From a virus, in the IMG/VR virus record IMGVR_UViG_3300034012_001634, positions 1-31,322 of that record: DNA of 31,322 nucleotides, one strand, 5' to 3'. Under the pieces are notes generated by a model. That model worked only from the letters and a program-made list of their open reading frames with translations. It had not been told where the DNA came from and ran no database searches. Positions 7,668-13,904 of this stretch are shown here, one piece after another. Numbering within the stretch: position 1 is the stretch's first letter; each line of letters starts with the position of its first letter. Made by a program: the position numbers and the translations under genes.

Positions 7668-8117
7668 TCAAGCGATTTTCTGTGACCAGGTATCCGCCAC
7701 ACAGAGCGCGCCATACATCGCGGTCCGAAAGCGACGCAGGAGCGTCTGGTACTGACCTGGGCTCATTCGCAGGCGTCGAGCTCGAGCTTCGTTCGGTTCA
7801 TCTCTCGGCGTGAGGTAGGTGACCTCGACAAGCTGCGCCCAGTTATGACGTCCGCGGCATAGATCGGTGACGCACCGCTCGACGGTGACCACGTCTCGCG
7901 GCCATGTGTGATCCGGGGTGTAGCCGCCTGGTGAGTTGATGCCGAGCACAATCTCTCGCAGGAGCTTGGTGCTGATCGACTCGCGCGGATAGCCCAGCTC
8001 TCCGAGGCGATCTCGAGCGAACCTCGCCCATTGATACATTCGCCAATCGACGAAGGCGGTCACGTCGGTCGCGTTCCTGGGTTTTCTCTCGTATGCGTCG
8101 GCTGCGGCGGTGCTCAC
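7668..8117 (-). CDS. Putative late-gene antiterminator/transcription regulator (Q/ArpU-like position)
   Basis: 149 residues from GTG 8117, whose GTGA overlaps the RusA stop. The protein is basic and helical, with repeated Trp/Arg residues (VDWRMYQWARFARDRLGELGYP), a central TPDHTWPRDVVTVERCVTDL and a C-terminal helix-turn-helix-like stretch RRLRMSPGQYQTLLRRFRTA. The last element is similar to the sigma-like HTH at the end of ArpU/Q-type antiterminators. Its place after the replication genes and RusA, directly before HNH-terminase, is where lambdoid phages carry Q. The call rests mainly on position and the C-terminal helices; the exact family is not certain. Confidence 0.6.
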   Translation of the reverse strand: MSTAAADAYERKPRNATDVTAFVDWRMYQWARFARDRLGELGYPRESISTKLLREIVLGINSPGGYTPDHTWPRDVVTVERCVTDLCRGRHNWAQLVEVTYLTPRDEPNEARARRLRMSPGQYQTLLRRFRTAMYGALCVADTWSQKIA

Positions 8118-8509
8118 GGTTCCGATCCCCTGCGTGTCGTGAAGGTGGTCTCCGAGGTGTACGGTCGAATGACGACCTCGACCTTCCCGCCTGGGAAGAC
8201 CGGACCGCGAATCACGCGGAGATCGTCGATATTGCTGTCGTCCTCGATCACGCCTGCGGCGACGACGGCATCGAGGAGCGCCTTCTGTAGGTTGTCGAGG
8301 TCTCGCCTGCGTCGGTCCGGCGGATACGCCAGGAGCTCGACCTTGAGCGGTCCGCCGATCTGCTCGAGCGGGACGCCCTGGTCGCTGATAGCCTCGATCG
8401 CGGCCTTCCGATACGCGCGACCTCGAGCACCGATCACCATGCGCCCGCGAAAGTTGCGCCAGTAGTGATTCACCGAAGGCGGGAACGGAAGTGTGAACTC
8501 GATTGCCAT
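8114..8509 (-). CDS. rusA: RusA-family Holliday junction resolvase
   Basis: 131 residues from ATG 8509, in TGATG overlap with the preceding small gene; GTG 8512 is an alternative. PFPPSVNHYWR at residues 8-18 is the RusA signature. The metal-binding cluster is seen in PPDRRRRDLDNLQKALLDAV and GVIEDDSNIDDL, containing the conserved Asp residues of the active site. RusA homologues resolve four-way junctions as dimers and are common in lambdoid prophages, where they process recombination or replication intermediates before packaging. It fits with the RecT/YqaJ pair on the other strand. Confidence 0.95.
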   Translation of the reverse strand: MAIEFTLPFPPSVNHYWRNFRGRMVIGARGRAYRKAAIEAISDQGVPLEQIGGPLKVELLAYPPDRRRRDLDNLQKALLDAVVAAGVIEDDSNIDDLRVIRGPVFPGGKVEVVIRPYTSETTFTTRRGSEP

Positions 8510-8634
8510 CACGTCAGCGCGCGAAAGATCCAGGTCGCGACGACCGCGATCGTCCCTACACCGACGCCCAAGATCGCGCCGACGATAACGACCGACGAAA
8601 GCCCTGCGACGATTGCCGTTGCTGTTTTGCTCAT
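8509..8634 (-). CDS. Small single-span membrane protein
   Basis: 41 residues. The start ATG at 8634 overlaps the upstream stop (ATGA) and its own stop overlaps the RusA start (TGATG), so it is fully embedded in the coupled operon. The product is one hydrophobic helix of about 30 residues (AIVAGLSSVVIVGAILGV continuing through AVVATWIF) with a short basic N-terminus. No family is recognised. The overlap pattern is the main evidence that it is translated. Confidence 0.65.
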   Translation of the reverse strand: MSKTATAIVAGLSSVVIVGAILGVGVGTIAVVATWIFRALT

Positions 8635-8768
8635 GCCGCCGCTCGTCCTGGTCGCGTCGAGATCAGTCGCGCAAAGCGCTCAAGCTGCTCGATCGTGAAG
8701 GTGAACTCGCCGTCGACCTCGAGCGCGCCGACCCAGCGCGCAAGTCGCACGATCCTCTCGTTTGTCAT
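8631..8768 (-). CDS. Small protein, unknown
   Basis: 45 residues beginning MTNERIVRLARWVGALEVDG and containing EQLERFARLISTRPGR. The ATG at 8768 overlaps the preceding stop as ATGA and the end overlaps the next ATG in the same way. The sequence is helical and amphipathic. The frame is open farther upstream, but that part is antisense-like Arg-rich translation of the neighbouring gene and is excluded. Function unknown. Confidence 0.65.
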   Translation of the reverse strand: MTNERIVRLARWVGALEVDGEFTFTIEQLERFARLISTRPGRAAA

Positions 8769-9043
8769 ACCTCCGCCTCGTTTGCTGCGTAGCCGGTCAG
8801 CGACACCACCTTCTCGGTCGCGAGTACGTCTGCGAGCAGTCGAGCCGATTGCTCGGTTCGCTCGGATCGGTAGACGCGCCAGTTCCACCACCAGCGCGAT
8901 TTCCCTGCGGGTAGATACTCGACGTTCCAATGAAAATCGTCGCCCTGGGAAATTCGGACGCGCTGAATCGGGACGATGGTCTGCTGCGTTGTCGAGAACG
9001 GTCTCTCTCGCAGCGTCGTTTTTCCGTTTGTTGATTCGCTCAT
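8765..9043 (-). CDS. Hypothetical early-operon protein
   Basis: 92 residues with ATG 9043 and a GAGG box about 10 nt upstream. The middle is strikingly Trp-rich (DFHWNVEYLPAGKSRWWWNW), followed by a helical segment RTEQSARLLADVLATEKVVSL. It lies between the SSB-tailed protein and the 45-aa protein in the replication operon. I do not recognise the family. The aromatic cluster could bind nucleic acid or protein, but nothing in the sequence proves that. Confidence 0.7.
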   Translation of the reverse strand: MSESTNGKTTLRERPFSTTQQTIVPIQRVRISQGDDFHWNVEYLPAGKSRWWWNWRVYRSERTEQSARLLADVLATEKVVSLTGYAANEAEV

Positions 9044-9076
9044 GGGCTGGTTGCCTCGGAAGAGTTCCCGATCGGG

Positions 9077-9346
9077 TTAGAACGGGATGTCGTCGTTGAA
9101 CTCATCGCGCGGAGGCGGTGACGGTGCCGGTGCCGGTGCGCGTTGTTCGTCTTTCGGTCGAACGGAGAGCGAGAAAAACTTTTCCCCTGCGAGCTTCGAT
9201 CCTTCCTTGCCAGTCTTCAGCCATCCCGAGAGCCAATACTCGACGCCGCCGACGTTGATCGAGCCGGAGTAGTCCGGGTGCGTGTCCTTCTCCTTGCGTT
9301 TGTTTTTCGCGAGGAGTCCGCTGTTCGTGTTGTCGTATTGAGGCAT
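9077..9346 (-). CDS. Small conserved replication-operon protein with SSB-like acidic tail
   Basis: 89 residues beginning MPQYDNTNSGLLAKNKRKEK, then HPDYSGSINVGGVEYWLSGW and KFFSLSVRPKD, ending in a Pro/Ala linker and DEFNDDIPF. The beta-rich core matches a small phage family that looks like an OB-fold or DUF736-like domain. The final DDIPF is the classic C-terminal tip by which single-stranded-DNA-binding proteins recruit replication partners. I infer that it acts as the phage single-strand-binding or SSB-mimic protein during replication. A GGAG box precedes the ATG by 9 nt. Confidence 0.75.
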   Translation of the reverse strand: MPQYDNTNSGLLAKNKRKEKDTHPDYSGSINVGGVEYWLSGWLKTGKEGSKLAGEKFFSLSVRPKDEQRAPAPAPSPPPRDEFNDDIPF

Positions 9347-9349
9347 CGT

Positions 9350-9586
9350 CTAGGTCTCCGGTGGGTTTAACGGTGTGCGATATAGACGCTGGAAGAGCGA
9401 CTGCCAGGTCTCGGCGGGTTTTCCTTTGCGCTTGCCTGCGATCGAGAGCGCGCGCTGCTGCTCGAGGATCGCGGTGCGAATCTTTTCGCGGCGCTGCTCG
9501 GCGGTTGTGACGCCGGAGTCCCAATCGAGCGACATCCCAAGGCGTCGCGCCATCCAGGCTTCGGTGATCAGATCCGCGAGTCTCAC
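9350..9586 (-). CDS. Small replication-operon protein, unknown
   Basis: 78 residues from GTG 9586 (GTGA overlap with the end of the helicase-loader-like gene). It contains LADLITEAWMARRLGMSLDWD and a long basic helix EQRREKIRTAILEQQRAL, ending in WQSLFQRLYRTPLNP. Upstream extension of the frame is Arg-rich shadow translation and is excluded. No family is recognised. Coupling to the replication genes suggests an accessory role. Confidence 0.65.
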   Translation of the reverse strand: MRLADLITEAWMARRLGMSLDWDSGVTTAEQRREKIRTAILEQQRALSIAGKRKGKPAETWQSLFQRLYRTPLNPPET

Positions 9587-10077
9587 TTGCCGATCGCTTC
9601 GATCAGTCCGCGGACCGGGTTGTCCTGCGCGAGCTGCGGGAGTTCCTGGCGCGTCTCCGCGACGTCGGCCAGTTGGTCGTAGTGCGAAGCGAACCGCTTC
9701 TCCAGGAACGGGAGCGCATCGACGCTCGACCAGGCGATGATCTTCCATCCGCCGAGCGCCTGGACGGCGCGCTCGACTTCGGGAACGGCGGGTCCGGCGT
9801 GATAGGCGCCCGAGCGAACGTGCTGTAGCGCGATGGCCCACGCCTCGCCTGGTGTCATGCGCTGCGCTTTGCGGAGCTGCTGAAAATGCCAAGGGTTCGG
9901 GAAGTATTCCTCGTGGAGCATCAGGTGTTGCGCTGCCGCGCGAAACTCCTCGATCGACCAGGTACTCATCGCTGCGAACCAGAGCTCGAGCGCTTCCGGC
10001 GTGATCTTTCCGCCGGGTTTCATTTCGGCAAGCGAGACCAGGATGCGAGCCATTTCGGCGCGATCACCCGGCTGCAC
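9583..10077 (-). CDS. Putative helicase loader / G39P-like replication protein
   Basis: 164 residues from GTG 10077, preferred because GGAGAAGG lies 4-7 nt upstream; ATG 10053 is the alternative. The N-terminal 65 residues (ILVSLAEMKPGGKITPEALELWF and EEFRAAAQHLML, PNPWHF) resemble the G39P-type helical domain that contacts replicative helicases. The C-terminal part has PAVPEVERAVQALGGWK and SVDALPFLEKRFASHYDQL, a block common in phage replication accessory proteins placed after YdaU or O-type initiators. I infer that it brings the host DnaB helicase to the phage origin. No ATPase motif is present, so it is not a DnaC-type loader. Confidence 0.65.
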   Translation of the reverse strand: MQPGDRAEMARILVSLAEMKPGGKITPEALELWFAAMSTWSIEEFRAAAQHLMLHEEYFPNPWHFQQLRKAQRMTPGEAWAIALQHVRSGAYHAGPAVPEVERAVQALGGWKIIAWSSVDALPFLEKRFASHYDQLADVAETRQELPQLAQDNPVRGLIEAIGK

Positions 10078-10882
10078 TTGCCTTCTCCAGCCACGCCTGG
10101 GCTGCTGCGATGTTCGTGTCCTGGGCGCGCTTCGCCTTCGTCGGCGGGATCGGCCAGGGTTGCGACCAAGGACGATCGGGATCGCCAAAAAATCTCGCCG
10201 GGTTCAAGACCATCCGGTTCGTCGCCTGGACGTGAGCGGCGTATCGCTCGACGCCTTCGCGCAGATTCTCCCAGGACGCGCCGAGCTCGAGGTGCCTGCG
10301 GATGTGGTGCTCTGCGCTGATCCAGTCCGTGCGGCCTGCGTGGGGCGGGTATGCGCTCTTGATCGCGTCGAGGTGCTGCCGTTCTTCGCCTTCGGCGCGC
10401 GCGATTTTTGCCACCTCAAGCGAAGAGATTACACATGGGGAGTTAGATGTCGTTGGAGATATAGTCTGGTGTCTGGAGTCTGGTGTCTGGATAGGTTGAT
10501 CGTTCGTTGAACGATTCGTAGCACGAGTCGTGCTCGGCTCGTTGCCCTGGCGGTCAGCTCGTCGTCGCGCTTCTCGTTGCTCGGCGATGCGTCGATTCGT
10601 CTCTCGCTGCTCGTCCGCCTTCGCGATTTCGCGCTGGGCTCTCGAGTTAGTCCACCCACCCTCGCCCTGCTCCCAGAATTCCTCGAGGACGCGCTTCACG
10701 GCGTCTCGGTCGAGCTTCGAGACTGCGCCGACGATGCGGCAGAGCTGCGTCATGTCGGACGGGAGCGGACGCTCGGTCGCGTAGTGATGATCGAGGAGCG
10801 ACCTGTATGCGCCGCGCTCGGTTAGCGAGAGGTGCCCGGTGTCGCGTTGGAAGTCGCCGATGTAGTGCTTGTAGAAGTTCAC
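10064..10882 (-). CDS. YdaU/DUF1376-family replication protein
   Basis: 272 residues beginning MNFYKHYIGDFQRDTGHLSL, then TERGAYRSLLDHHYATERPLP, the DUF1376 winged-helix signature, with an AVKRVLEEFWEQ segment. A low-complexity Ser/Thr/Asn/Gln linker spans roughly residues 112-150, and the DNA coding for it carries direct repeats and palindromes, as in the lambda O gene. The C-terminal domain (TDWISAEHHIRRHLELGASW, VERYAAHVQ, RFFGDPDRPW) is typical of phage replication initiators. It would bind the origin embedded in its own gene. It starts by overlapping the Cro-like gene stop (ATGA). Confidence 0.88.
   Translation of the reverse strand: MNFYKHYIGDFQRDTGHLSLTERGAYRSLLDHHYATERPLPSDMTQLCRIVGAVSKLDRDAVKRVLEEFWEQGEGGWTNSRAQREIAKADEQRETNRRIAEQREARRRADRQGNEPSTTRATNRSTNDQPIQTPDSRHQTISPTTSNSPCVISSLEVAKIARAEGEERQHLDAIKSAYPPHAGRTDWISAEHHIRRHLELGASWENLREGVERYAAHVQATNRMVLNPARFFGDPDRPWSQPWPIPPTKAKRAQDTNIAAAQAWLEKASAAG
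10464..10534. repeat. Candidate replication origin: four heptamer iterons and two palindromes
   Basis: Inside the linker-coding part of the YdaU gene, the heptamers GTCTGGT and GTCTGGA alternate to give four perfect head-to-tail copies at 10464-10491 (the 14-mer GTCTGGTGTCTGGA twice). They are followed by palindrome ATCGTTC-GTT-GAACGAT (10499-10515) and palindrome AGCACGA-G-TCGTGCT (10520-10534). A more AT-rich run lies next to them at about 10420-10463. Iterons within an initiator gene are the lambda/P22 arrangement. Role as origin is inferred. Confidence 0.65.
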
Positions 10883-11136
10883 GCCGCCTCCCCGACCTGG
10901 TTCACGCGGCGTCTAGCTCTCGAGTCGCGGATCACGCGCCAGTCGACATCCGGTCGGAGTTCTTCGACCGTGACGATCCCGTTGCTCTCCCGCTCGATGT
11001 TGATCGCCAGCGATTCCGCGGCCTTTTTGTAGCCGTAGCTCACATTCCGCAGATGGCCTCCCGTCGTTCCGACGCGCTCTGCGAAACGGTCGCGCTGCCG
11101 GAGGGTCATGGTTTGAAGGAACTCTTTGAGTGTCAT
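10879..11136 (-). CDS. Cro/YdaS-like transcriptional regulator
   Basis: 85 residues beginning MTLKEFLQTMTLRQRDRFAERVGTTGGHLR (helix-turn-helix within residues 12-40), then AAESLAINIERESNGIVTVEELRPDVDW, which is characteristic of the YdaS/Cro group in which the ELRPDVDW segment is highly conserved. It is divergent from the S24 repressor and is the first gene of the leftward operon, as Cro is. The predicted leftward promoter ends its -10 box only 10 nt before the ATG, so the transcript would have nearly no leader. It probably opposes the repressor and favours lytic growth. Confidence 0.88.
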   Translation of the reverse strand: MTLKEFLQTMTLRQRDRFAERVGTTGGHLRNVSYGYKKAAESLAINIERESNGIVTVEELRPDVDWRVIRDSRARRRVNQVGEAA

Positions 11137-11146
11137 GGCGCCCGGA

Positions 11147-11174
11147 GTATTACCAAAAAGCCATTATTGTTCAA
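11147..11174 (-). promoter_or_regulatory. Leftward early promoter (PL-like)
   Basis: On the minus strand, TTGAAC (11174-11169) is followed after 16 nt by TAATAC (11152-11147). This is a near-consensus sigma70 promoter directed at the Cro-like gene. Its -10 is part of a GGTAATACTCC string that is repeated in the rightward promoter at 11971-11980, so both promoters probably answer to the same repressor. Confidence 0.75.
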
Positions 11175-11211
11175 TACCACACGGTAATTCACCTATAGGT
11201 GAACAATAATG
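11162..11211. promoter_or_regulatory. Symmetric operator region of the genetic switch
   Basis: A 12-bp inverted repeat, CATTATTGTTCA (11162-11173) and TGAACAATAATG (11200-11211), flanks two further dyads: TACC-ACAC-GGTA (11175-11186) and the perfect 16-bp palindrome TTCACCTATAGGTGAA (11188-11203). The TACC-N4-GGTA dyad recurs in the rightward promoter. The region covers the leftward -35 and the repressor start, so it is well placed for autoregulation by the repressor and Cro-like protein. Confidence 0.75.
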
Positions 11212-11216
11212 CGACA

Positions 11217-11885
11217 ATGCAAACCGTGGACATTCAGGAAATCAGACGAGAACGCCTTCGGCGCCTCATCAGCGACGAGTACGGTGGCAATACTTCGCGT
11301 TTTGGGCAGATAGTCGGAAAGAGCCAGAGTCAGCTTTCCGGTACGCTCACATCAAAGAAAGGGTTCGGAGAAAAGCTCGCCCGGCAGATCGAGGCGGCGG
11401 TCGGACTACCTAAAGGATGGCTCGATCGCGTCGACGATGCACAAAACGTCGGAGAAGAAGCGCCGGAGGGATTTGTCGCGGTGAAGAGAGTCAAAATAAA
11501 ACTCTCCGCAGGAGTGATCGGCTGGGCGGTGGAATGCCACCAGGACGAAGCCCCGCCCCTGTTTTTCCGCAGGGAATGGTTCGAGTCGCGAGGCTTTCGG
11601 CCCGATCATCTTGTCGCCGTAAAAGTCGAGGGCCGCTCGATGGAGCCAGGCCTCTATGACGGCGACACGATCGTCATCAACAAAGGCGACACCGCCATCG
11701 TCGATGGCGAGGTCTTCGCCGTGAACTATGAAGGCGAACTTGTAATCAAGCGCCTCCGCCGAGATTCCGGGGAATGGTTTCTCTCTTCCGATAACCCGGA
11801 CAAGCGCCGCTACGGTGATAAGCGATGCGGCGAAGGCGTCGAGATCATCGGGCGCGTCGTCTATAAGAATTCCGAGCGGATCTAG
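11217..11885 (+). CDS. Phage repressor, XRE-HTH plus S24 LexA-like autoprotease
   Basis: 222 residues from ATG 11217; GTG 11199 in the same frame lies inside the operator palindrome and would add 6 residues. Residues 24-68 form the HTH (NTSRFGQIVGKSQSQLSGTL and EKLARQIEAAVGLPKGWLD). The C-terminal S24 domain has the cleavage pair Ala98-Gly99 in LSAGVIG, the nucleophile Ser141 in VEGRSMEPGL and the general base Lys178 in LVIKRLRR. The Ser-Lys spacing of 37 equals that of LexA. All catalytic residues are intact, so RecA-induced self-cleavage and SOS induction are expected. No good Shine-Dalgarno sequence is visible. Confidence 0.95.
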   Translation: MQTVDIQEIRRERLRRLISDEYGGNTSRFGQIVGKSQSQLSGTLTSKKGFGEKLARQIEAAVGLPKGWLDRVDDAQNVGEEAPEGFVAVKRVKIKLSAGVIGWAVECHQDEAPPLFFRREWFESRGFRPDHLVAVKVEGRSMEPGLYDGDTIVINKGDTAIVDGEVFAVNYEGELVIKRLRRDSGEWFLSSDNPDKRRYGDKRCGEGVEIIGRVVYKNSERI

Positions 11886-11948
11886 GTCCGCCTGGCCTGG
11901 TAGCCGCCATCCCGCAATAACCTTTTAGTCAACCATTACCGTCTGTTG

Positions 11949-11977
11949 TTGACTTAATAAGTACCACCCGGTAATAC
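11949..11977 (+). promoter_or_regulatory. Rightward early promoter with embedded operator
   Basis: TTGACT (11949-11954) and TAATAC (11972-11977) are separated by exactly 17 nt, a strong sigma70 promoter. The spacer holds the dyad TACC-ACCC-GGTA (11962-11973), whose right arm enters the -10 box, matching the TACC-ACAC-GGTA dyad at 11175-11186. A repressor bound here would block the recombination operon. A short hairpin GCCGC-AGTTC-GCGGC follows at 11988-12002. Confidence 0.8.
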
Positions 11978-12021
11978 TCCCTAGGAAGCCGCAGTTCGCG
12001 GCCCCTGACTTGGGAGGTTAC

Positions 12022-12222
12022 ATGGACACAGCAATCGACGGGATCATTGCGTTTTCGGCCATTTTGGTCGCTTTCGGCGTCCTGGCCGTGTTCGGCGGGA
12101 TTGTCGAGTATTTCCTCAATCTGATTGACACGCGCCGACGTAACCGTCGCCGCCGCGAGCTTCTGCCTGGCCCGAACGTCCGCTCGCAGCGCCGCGGCCG
12201 TCAATGGCAGGTGCCGCTGTGA
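12022..12222 (+). CDS. Small single-span membrane protein, first gene of the rightward operon
   Basis: 66 residues from ATG 12022, with GGGAGG 4 nt upstream (TTG 12010 is an unlikely alternative). The N-terminal half is one long hydrophobic span (IIAFSAILVAFGVLAVFGGI) followed by VEYFLNLIDT and a very basic Arg-rich cytoplasmic tail (RRRNRRRR). By the positive-inside rule the tail faces the cytoplasm. Being the first product after a repressor-controlled promoter, it could be an exclusion or host-takeover factor, but no family is recognised. Confidence 0.7.
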   Translation: MDTAIDGIIAFSAILVAFGVLAVFGGIVEYFLNLIDTRRRNRRRRELLPGPNVRSQRRGRQWQVPL

Positions 12223-12407
12223 GCTCGGTCGAGTACATCGACCCGCGCGACACTCGAGAAGCTCTCCGTCCCGTTGTCCGCATGGAGCTCGACTCGGACG
12301 TTCCGCTCGGTGAGCTGATTCGCGCCTTGAGCGCATCGGGCCTCTCGCTCTCGACGTTGCACGGCGGAAGGCAGCTTATCCATCGAGCGCCGAAGGAGGC
12401 CGCATGA
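12219..12407 (+). CDS. Small early protein, unknown
   Basis: 62 residues from GTG 12219 (GTGA overlap with the preceding stop; CAGGTG lies about 7 nt upstream); ATG 12204 is an alternative start. The protein contains SSVEYIDPRD and LGELIRALSASGLSLSTLHGGR. The end overlaps the exonuclease ATG. No recognised family. The acidic-helical content and place before the YqaJ/RecT pair suggest an accessory of that module. Confidence 0.65.
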   Translation: MSSVEYIDPRDTREALRPVVRMELDSDVPLGELIRALSASGLSLSTLHGGRQLIHRAPKEAA

Positions 12408-13015
12408 TGGAGCAGCGATCGGCGGAATGGTTCGCGGCTCGTCTCGGCTGCGCGACGGCGTCGAAATTTCGCGCGGTTGTCTCGAAGCTGAAGAGCGGCA
12501 AGCCCGCCCAGGCTCGCATCGACTACGCAATCGAGCTCGTGACCGAGCGCTTGAGCGGACAGCCGACTCCGCATTTCACCACCGCGGCCATGCAGCGCGG
12601 CGTCGACCTCGAGCCCGCAGCGCGTATCGAGTACGAATTTAAGAAACGAATCGAGGTGCTCGAGACGGGGTTCTTGCGTCATCCGTCGTTGATGACTGGT
12701 GCATCGCCCGACGGTCTTGTCGGTGACGACGGCCTCATCGAGATAAAAGTCCCGACGAGCACAGTCCACGTTGAGACGTGGCTCAACGGGATGCCGGACG
12801 ACCATATCGCCCAGGTGCAAGGTCAGCTCTGGATCACCGGCCGCGCCTGGTGCGACTTCGTCTCATTCGATGACCGCCTACCGAAAGAGCTCCAGCTCTA
12901 CGTTCAGCGCGTCGAGCGCGACGACGTTTTCATCGCGAACCTGGACCTCGAGGTTCGACAGTTTCTCGCCGAGGTCGACGACCTTGAGCGCCAATTAAGG
13001 GAGAAGGCAGCATGA
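12404..13015 (+). CDS. YqaJ-type (lambda Exo-like) alkaline exonuclease
   Basis: 203 residues. The PD-(D/E)XK nuclease core is visible: SAEWFAARLGCATASKF near the N-terminus, MQRGVDLEPAARIEYE, then TGASPDGLVG with the metal-binding Asp, LIEIKVPTST with the E-x-K pair, and HIAQVQGQLWITGR with the Gln motif of the YqaJ family. It should degrade 5' strands of double-stranded ends to produce 3' single-stranded tails for the RecT protein encoded directly downstream (4-nt ATGA overlap). The pair forms a two-component single-strand annealing recombination system. Confidence 0.95.
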   Translation: MMEQRSAEWFAARLGCATASKFRAVVSKLKSGKPAQARIDYAIELVTERLSGQPTPHFTTAAMQRGVDLEPAARIEYEFKKRIEVLETGFLRHPSLMTGASPDGLVGDDGLIEIKVPTSTVHVETWLNGMPDDHIAQVQGQLWITGRAWCDFVSFDDRLPKELQLYVQRVERDDVFIANLDLEVRQFLAEVDDLERQLREKAA

Positions 13016-13725
13016 CGACAGCGATTCAATCCGTCAGCGTGACGGACATCGAGAAGATGGCGACGGCGGTCGCAAAGTCCGGGCTCTTCGGAGTCCGCAC
13101 ACCCGACCAGGCAATGTCTCTGATGCTGATTGCCCAGGCGGAAGGCCTGCACCCGGCGATCGCCGCGCGGGACTATCACATCATCCAGGGTCGGCCTTCG
13201 CTGAAGAGCGACGCCCTGCTCGCTCGCTTCCAGGCGAACGGCGGGAAGATCGAGTGGATCGAATACACCGACCAGACGGTCGCCGCGAAGGTGTCGCACC
13301 CGCAAGGCGGGACGGTCGAGATCCGCTGGACGTTCCAGATGGCCGAACGCGCCGGGCTCACGAAAAACGCAACCTGGCGCCAGTACCCGCGACAGATGCT
13401 TCGCGCTCGAGTGATCTCCGAAGGCGTTCGCGCCGTGTTCCCTGGGGTCGCGGTTGGCGTCTACACCTCCGAGGAGGTCCAGGACATGACGATCTCGAGC
13501 TCGAGCGCGACGGTCGTCGCCCAGGAGCCGCAGCTCGCCGATCCGGTTCACCTGGTACGCGAGGCACCGGATCTCGAGACGCTGAAGACTCGCTTCCGCG
13601 ATTCGGTAGTGCTCGCGAGGAAGTCAAAGGATCGCGAGCTCGAGGAGTCGCTGAACTACGCGAAGGACGCCAGGAAGGCGGAGCTCGAGGCGATCGTCGT
13701 CGAGCCGCAGGAGGTCGCCGCATGA
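13012..13725 (+). CDS. recT: RecT-family single-strand annealing protein
   Basis: 237 residues. The core KSGLFGVRTPDQAMSLMLIA and QAEGLHPAIAARDYHIIQGR, PSLKSDALLARFQANGGK, then WRQYPRQMLRARVISEGVRAVFPGV match a RecT-like subfamily common in prophages of Proteobacteria. The C-terminal third is acidic and helical (DLETLKTRFRDSVVLARKSKD). It anneals the tails made by the adjacent exonuclease. Overlap with both neighbours (ATGA) indicates coupled translation. Assignment to the RecT superfamily is firm; the narrower subfamily is from memory of similar sequences. Confidence 0.9.
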   Translation: MTTAIQSVSVTDIEKMATAVAKSGLFGVRTPDQAMSLMLIAQAEGLHPAIAARDYHIIQGRPSLKSDALLARFQANGGKIEWIEYTDQTVAAKVSHPQGGTVEIRWTFQMAERAGLTKNATWRQYPRQMLRARVISEGVRAVFPGVAVGVYTSEEVQDMTISSSSATVVAQEPQLADPVHLVREAPDLETLKTRFRDSVVLARKSKDRELEESLNYAKDARKAELEAIVVEPQEVAA

Positions 13726-13904
13726 ACACCGCCCTCGAGAACCTTGTCGCGATGGCCGACCAGGCGAGCTCGCGTCAGCTTGTCGCCGAGGTCGTTCGCA
13801 CCGCCTACGCCCTCGGCAAGTTCGACGCGGTCATCGAGTCGACGCTGACCGAGTTAAACGCGCGCCGCAGAGAACTCGAGATGAATCGGGAGGTGTTGTC
13901 GTGA
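13722..13904 (+). CDS. Small helical protein, unknown
   Basis: 60 residues beginning MNTALENLVAMADQASSRQL and ending in an acidic-basic helix ELNARRRELEMNREVLS. The start overlaps the RecT stop as ATGA and the end overlaps the next GTG start. The whole chain looks alpha-helical and could form a coiled coil. No family is recognised; it travels with the recombination genes. Confidence 0.7.
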   Translation: MNTALENLVAMADQASSRQLVAEVVRTAYALGKFDAVIESTLTELNARRRELEMNREVLS

